This document shows positions 60,428 through 64,000 of a DNA stretch of 64,000 bases, piece after piece. The notes below the pieces were generated by a model. It worked only from the letters and a program-made list of their open reading frames with translations. It made no database searches and had not been told where the DNA came from. Source of the stretch: Rhizobacter koreensis (lineage in GTDB: Bacteria > Pseudomonadota > Gammaproteobacteria > Burkholderiales > Burkholderiaceae_C); contig NZ_JABWMJ010000003.1 of the NCBI RefSeq assembly GCF_013366375.1, forward strand, positions 248,001 through 312,000, written 5' to 3'. Position numbers and translations under genes: made by a program. Position 1 is the first letter of the stretch. Each line of letters starts with the position of its first letter.

Positions 60428-63244
60428 TCAGCCGTGGCTGAACGCGAGCTCGCTCGCGGTCGCCGCCGCGCAGAAGCGCGAGAACTCCGCCGGCGCCAGC
60501 GGCCTGCTGTAGAGATAGCCCTGGAACTCGTGGCAGCCGAGCCCGCGCAGCTGGCTCGCCTGGGTTTCGTTCTCGACGCCTTCGGCGACCAGGTGCAGGC
60601 CCATCGCCTGCGCGAGCGTCGCGATTGCGCGGGTGATCGGCAGCGCGCTGCTCTCGCGGTGCAGGTCCTTGACGAAGGCGCGGTCGATCTTCATCACGTC
60701 GATCGGCAGGTTGCGCAGCATCGCCATCGACGAGTAGCCGGTGCCGAAGTCGTCGAGGGCGATCGAGACGCCGATGCGGCGCAGCTCCTCGAGCTGCTCG
60801 CGCGCGTCGCCGCCCGAATCGATGAGCAGGCTCTCGGTCACCTCGAGCTCGAGCGCGGCCGGGTCCAGCCCATGGCGCGCGAGGGTGTCGCGCACCTGCG
60901 TCGGCAGCGCCCCCGAGAGCAGCTGGCGCGCCGACACGTTGACCGACACGCGCAAGAGGCCGGGGTGGCGGCGCTGCCACGCCTTCATGCGCGAGCACGC
61001 GTCGTCGAGCATGAAGCAGCCGATCGCGTCGATGAGGTCGGACTCCTCGGCCAGCTCGATGAAGCCGTCGGGCATCAGGAGACCGCGCTCCGGGTGCTGC
61101 CAGCGCACCAGCGCCTCGGCGGAGGTCACGCGGCCGTCGAGCGCCGACACGCGCGGCTGGTAGTGCGCGCGCAGCTCGCCGTTCTCGACCGCACGGCGCA
61201 GTTCGCCCGGCAGACGCAGGCGTCGCTGTGCGGCTGCCTCGAGTGCATCGTCGAACACGGCGAAGCGACCGCGCCCGGCGCTCTTGGCCGCATACATCGC
61301 GATGTCGGCGCGGCGCAGCAGCTCGGCGCGTGCCCGCCCGTGCGCCGGCGCGAGCGCGACGCCGACGCTCGCGCCGAAGCCGTGCATCTCGCGCCCGATC
61401 GCGAACGGCGCGCCGAGCCGGTTCACCACGCCGGCCGCGACGGTGCGGGCGGCGAGCTCGTCGGCATCGGGCAGCACGATCACGAACTCGTCGCCGCCCT
61501 GGCGCGCGAGCAGGGCACCGGCCGGCGCGCAATCCGCGAGGCGCGCCGCGGCTTCGCACAGCACCTGGTCGCCGACCTCGTGGCCGAGGCTGTCGTTGGC
61601 ATCCTTGAAGTTGTCGAGGTCGACGAAGAGGATCGCCGCGCGCCGCGCCGCGTCGGCGCCGCCGAGCAGCGCGTCGACGAATTCGTTGAGCCCGTGCCGG
61701 TTGGCGAGGCCGGTGAGGCTGTCGTGGCTGGCACGCCAGACCATCTCGCGGACCCGGGCGCTTGCCGAGAACGCCACCGCGAGGCGGTCGCGCAGCTCGG
61801 CGATCGCCTTCAGCGTCGCCGCGTCGAGGGCGCCGGGCGCGCCGAGGATCAGCGCGGCGCGCGTGCTCGCGTTCCAGCGCAGCGGCAGCAGCGCCTGCCA
61901 CGTGTCTCCGGCGTGGGCATCGGGCGCGATGCCGTGCAGCAGGCCCGATGCGCGTGCGCCGAAGCGATCGTCGACGCTGCTCGCGAAGGCGTCGAGCTGC
62001 GCGACGCTCAGCGTCAGCACGCTGCGCCCGACCGATCCGTCGGCGGGTGCATGGCTGACGCGATGGAGGGCGGACGGCGCCTCGTCGTCGAGCCAGACGA
62101 TGCTGGCGGCGAGCCGCGGATGGGCGGCGCCGAGCTGTGCGACGACGCGCGCGGCGACGACGTCGATCGGCGTCCCCGACAGCACGTCGCGGTCGATCGA
62201 CGCCAGGCTCTCGAGCGCGCGGAACTGGTCCTCGATCCGCACCGCCATCGCGTTGAACGACGCGCCGAGCACCGCGAACTCGTCGCTGCCGGCGATCGCC
62301 ACCCGGGCGCCGCTGTCGCCGGCGGCGAGGCGCCGCGTGCCGGCGGTGAGCGCCTCGAGCGGCACCAGGGTGCGCTGGATCTGGCGCAGGCTGAGCAGCG
62401 CCGCGGCGAGCATGGTCGCTGCGGCGACGAGGGCCAGCCACTGGTTGAGCGGCGCGCCGTACCAGAGCACGTCGGCTGCCAGCTTCTGCTGCTGGAAGAC
62501 CCAGTCGCCGGCGCCGAACTCGGCGCCCAGGAAAAGGCGCGTGCGGTGCGTGGTCACGGTGCCCGCGGGCAGGGTGGCTGCCGACGCACCGGTCGGCCGG
62601 GAGGCCGCGGGGTCGGCCGGGATCAGGCCCTCGTCGCCCTGCGCGGCGAGCACCCGTTCGCGCCCGTCGGTGACCAGCCAGCCACTGTTGACGACCGCGT
62701 CGGCCAGTGGCGACCAGACGTAGTCGGGGCGCAGCTCGCCGACCGCGACCAGGCGGCCGCCGGCGCTCTCGCCCATCAGGAGGCGCGGCGCGCCGCGCGG
62801 CACCGGCAGGGTGCGAAGCTCGAAACGTTCCTGCGATCTCGGCTCGGTCAGCATCGGCAGCGGCCCGCCCGGGGTGCCGTGGTCGGCGCGCGCCCAGGCG
62901 TCGACCAGCGGGTCGGGCCGTCCGCCCGACGCATCCGCACGGCTGACGCGGACGAAGGCGCGCGCGGTGTGCGCGTCGAGCGCGCTCTCGTCGGCGTGGT
63001 GCCCCGGCATCGCCGCCACCACGCCGAGCGTCGCCTTGGCGGCGAGCAGGCGGTCGAAGACCTGCAGCGCCGTCTGCCGCGTCGACTGCGCGTGGCTGCG
63101 GCTCTGCAGCTGGTGCGCGAGGTCGGCAATGGCCGAGGTCGACAGCCAGTCCGAGACGGCCAGCGGGAGCAGCGTCGCCAGGACGAACAGCCAGAAGATG
63201 CGCCGGGCGACCCGGCTGCCGAGGAAACGCGTGTCGAGGCGCAA
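60428..63244 (-). CDS. Membrane-bound GGDEF-EAL protein (cyclic di-GMP synthesis/breakdown)
   Basis: A protein of about 938 residues. It has an N-terminal membrane helix, a long periplasmic sensor region, a second helix (LALVAAATMLAAALLSL) and HAMP-like and GAF-like linkers. An intact GGDEF domain (RQGGDEFVIVL) is followed by an intact EAL domain (EALVRW, DDFGTGYSS, KIDRAFV, EGVE). Both activities are therefore possible. No RxxD inhibitory site is at the usual distance before GGDEF. A TTG at 63244, 11 bases after the pseudopilin stop, is my best start; the GTG at 63211 is an alternative. It is cotranscribed with the pseudopilin gene and may feed the VpsR-like activator, which is inference. 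Confidence 0.85.
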   Translation of the reverse strand: MRLDTRFLGSRVARRIFWLFVLATLLPLAVSDWLSTSAIADLAHQLQSRSHAQSTRQTALQVFDRLLAAKATLGVVAAMPGHHADESALDAHTARAFVRVSRADASGGRPDPLVDAWARADHGTPGGPLPMLTEPRSQERFELRTLPVPRGAPRLLMGESAGGRLVAVGELRPDYVWSPLADAVVNSGWLVTDGRERVLAAQGDEGLIPADPAASRPTGASAATLPAGTVTTHRTRLFLGAEFGAGDWVFQQQKLAADVLWYGAPLNQWLALVAAATMLAAALLSLRQIQRTLVPLEALTAGTRRLAAGDSGARVAIAGSDEFAVLGASFNAMAVRIEDQFRALESLASIDRDVLSGTPIDVVAARVVAQLGAAHPRLAASIVWLDDEAPSALHRVSHAPADGSVGRSVLTLSVAQLDAFASSVDDRFGARASGLLHGIAPDAHAGDTWQALLPLRWNASTRAALILGAPGALDAATLKAIAELRDRLAVAFSASARVREMVWRASHDSLTGLANRHGLNEFVDALLGGADAARRAAILFVDLDNFKDANDSLGHEVGDQVLCEAAARLADCAPAGALLARQGGDEFVIVLPDADELAARTVAAGVVNRLGAPFAIGREMHGFGASVGVALAPAHGRARAELLRRADIAMYAAKSAGRGRFAVFDDALEAAAQRRLRLPGELRRAVENGELRAHYQPRVSALDGRVTSAEALVRWQHPERGLLMPDGFIELAEESDLIDAIGCFMLDDACSRMKAWQRRHPGLLRVSVNVSARQLLSGALPTQVRDTLARHGLDPAALELEVTESLLIDSGGDAREQLEELRRIGVSIALDDFGTGYSSMAMLRNLPIDVMKIDRAFVKDLHRESSALPITRAIATLAQAMGLHLVAEGVENETQASQLRGLGCHEFQGYLYSRPLAPAEFSRFCAAATASELAFSHG

Positions 63245-63255
63245 GGCGGGCGTCG

Positions 63256-63726
63256 TCAGAAGTCGGCGCCGCGGCCGACGAACTTGCCGTTGCTGCCGCG
63301 GATGATGTCGTCGGCGCTGTCGCGGTTGCTCACCTGCTTGTGCGTCACCCCGTCGGGGCCGACGCTGTAGAGGTCGAAGTCGCTGTTGATCGGCGACAGG
63401 CGCCGGTCCTTGCGCGCCGGGCCCGGCGGGTTGCCCGCGATCTTGTAGTAGCGGTACGCGCGACCCCAGGGGTCGAGCTTGCTCGCGAGGCCGACCTGCT
63501 CGAGCGTCTCCGGCAGCTCGCGGTTGTCGCGCGCGTAGAGCTCGATCAGCGTCGACATGGTTCCGATGTCGGTGGTCGCCTGCGCACTGCGGATGCGGTC
63601 GCGGTACTTGCCGTACGACGGCAGCGCGATGGCCGCGAGCACCGCGACCAGGATCAGCACGATCATCAGCTCGATGACGGTGAGGCCGCGCTCGAGACGG
63701 CGGCGGATGAAGGCAGGCAGGCGCAT
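63256..63726 (-). CDS. GspG-like pseudopilin
   Basis: A 156-residue prepilin with a basic leader (MRLPAFIRRRLERG), a predicted prepilin-peptidase cut before LTVIELMIVLILVAVLAAIALP with Glu at +5, and a soluble C-terminal domain. The LDPWGRAYRYYK segment matches the GspG core. The other type II secretion genes are absent nearby, so it is an orphan pseudopilin. It lies directly upstream of the GGDEF-EAL gene on the same strand. The ATG at 63726 was selected because it begins the leader. Confidence 0.85.
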   Translation of the reverse strand: MRLPAFIRRRLERGLTVIELMIVLILVAVLAAIALPSYGKYRDRIRSAQATTDIGTMSTLIELYARDNRELPETLEQVGLASKLDPWGRAYRYYKIAGNPPGPARKDRRLSPINSDFDLYSVGPDGVTHKQVSNRDSADDIIRGSNGKFVGRGADF

Positions 63727-63900
63727 GGAACGGGATTCGGGGTGCACCCTCCTGATCGGCATTCCGGCGCACACCTGTAGCCATGCCCATGCGGCGCAGC
63801 GGCGTTTCGCACGTTTGTGGTGCATGCCGCTGGCGCCGCCTGCTTCGGCAGGCCGCTGCGGAGCCGGCTATCGTGCGGACCGAGTTCCCGTCCGCCGTCC

Positions 63901-64000
63901 GTGAAGCCGTTCAAGATCCCCGAATCCGTGCTCGTCGTGATCCACACGCCGGACCTCGACGTGCTGCTGCTCGAGCGCGCCGACCACCCCGGCTTCTGGC
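63901..64000 (+). CDS. nudB: Dihydroneopterin triphosphate pyrophosphohydrolase, N-terminal fragment
   Basis: The last 100 bases begin a gene at GTG 63901 encoding KPFKIPESVLVVIHTPDLDV and then LLLERADHPGFW, the start of the Nudix enzyme NudB of folate biosynthesis. It runs off the window before the Nudix box. aspS-nudB adjacency is usual in betaproteobacteria as I recall it, and here the pseudopilin/GGDEF-EAL pair stands between them. Confidence 0.8.
   Translation, partial: MKPFKIPESVLVVIHTPDLDVLLLERADHPGFW

Noticed and set aside
57666..62441. 1591-codon minus strand frame over aspS and the GGDEF-EAL gene
   Set aside because: It overlaps strongly supported genes on both strands and has no family-like segments.

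Overview
The window is 64 kb of very GC-rich DNA with the gene order of a betaproteobacterial chromosome. Diagnostic blocks are hisIE-HIT-tatABC-DegS/Q-like protease, petABC-sspAB, secA next to a DUF721 gene, ugpBAEC-ugpQ, the DUF3683 oxidoreductase-DUF971-ubiE-Tim44 block, and ubiJB-FmdB-DUF502-aspS-nudB. I infer a Burkholderiales- or Rhodocyclales-like organism but cannot name a genus. No insertion sequence, prophage, integrase or CRISPR array is visible. One tRNA gene (Thr, anticodon UGU) is present.

Layout: 1-6.4 kb holds the tail of a DUF815 ATPase, mutT, late histidine biosynthesis, Tat export, a periplasmic protease and pdxA. A large DUF1631 protein follows at 6.5-9.2 kb, then the cytochrome bc1 complex with sspAB at 9.5-13.7 kb. 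tRNA-Thr, small membrane proteins and purU occupy 13.7-15.8 kb.

The most unusual stretch is 16.0-27.4 kb. An outer-membrane barrel with an N-terminal coiled coil (FapF-like) is divergent from a VpsR/BerB-like sigma-54 activator, which is translationally coupled to a CobT-like protein lacking key catalytic residues. A long intergenic region with a well-formed sigma-54 promoter and inverted repeats then leads into four co-oriented secreted proteins. These are a 1057-residue Gly/Ala/Thr/Ser repeat protein, a 234-residue protein, a stand-alone C39-like (FapD-like) protease, and an 808-residue protein. The three non-enzymatic secreted proteins share a related C-terminal motif, and the last carries a double-glycine-like site. 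I read this as a variant Fap-like functional amyloid or surface-fibre system.

28.1-30.9 kb is secA. Between secA and argJ lies a signalling island (30.9-38.0 kb): a BetR-receiver regulator, a LuxR-type response regulator with a frameshift, two divergent histidine kinases in visibly AT-richer DNA, and an RpfF-type DSF synthase coupled to a haem-oxygenase-like diiron protein. This looks like an acquired diffusible-signal-factor module.

From 38 kb on the content is mostly housekeeping: argJ, glycerol-3-phosphate uptake, the DUF3683 oxidoreductase, ubiE, selO, a galE-rfbD pair, ubiJB, aspS. A pseudopilin and a GGDEF-EAL protein are inserted between aspS and nudB. Amyloid-like fibres, DSF signalling and c-di-GMP turnover within one 64-kb segment suggest matrix or surface-lifestyle control, but the links between them are inferred.
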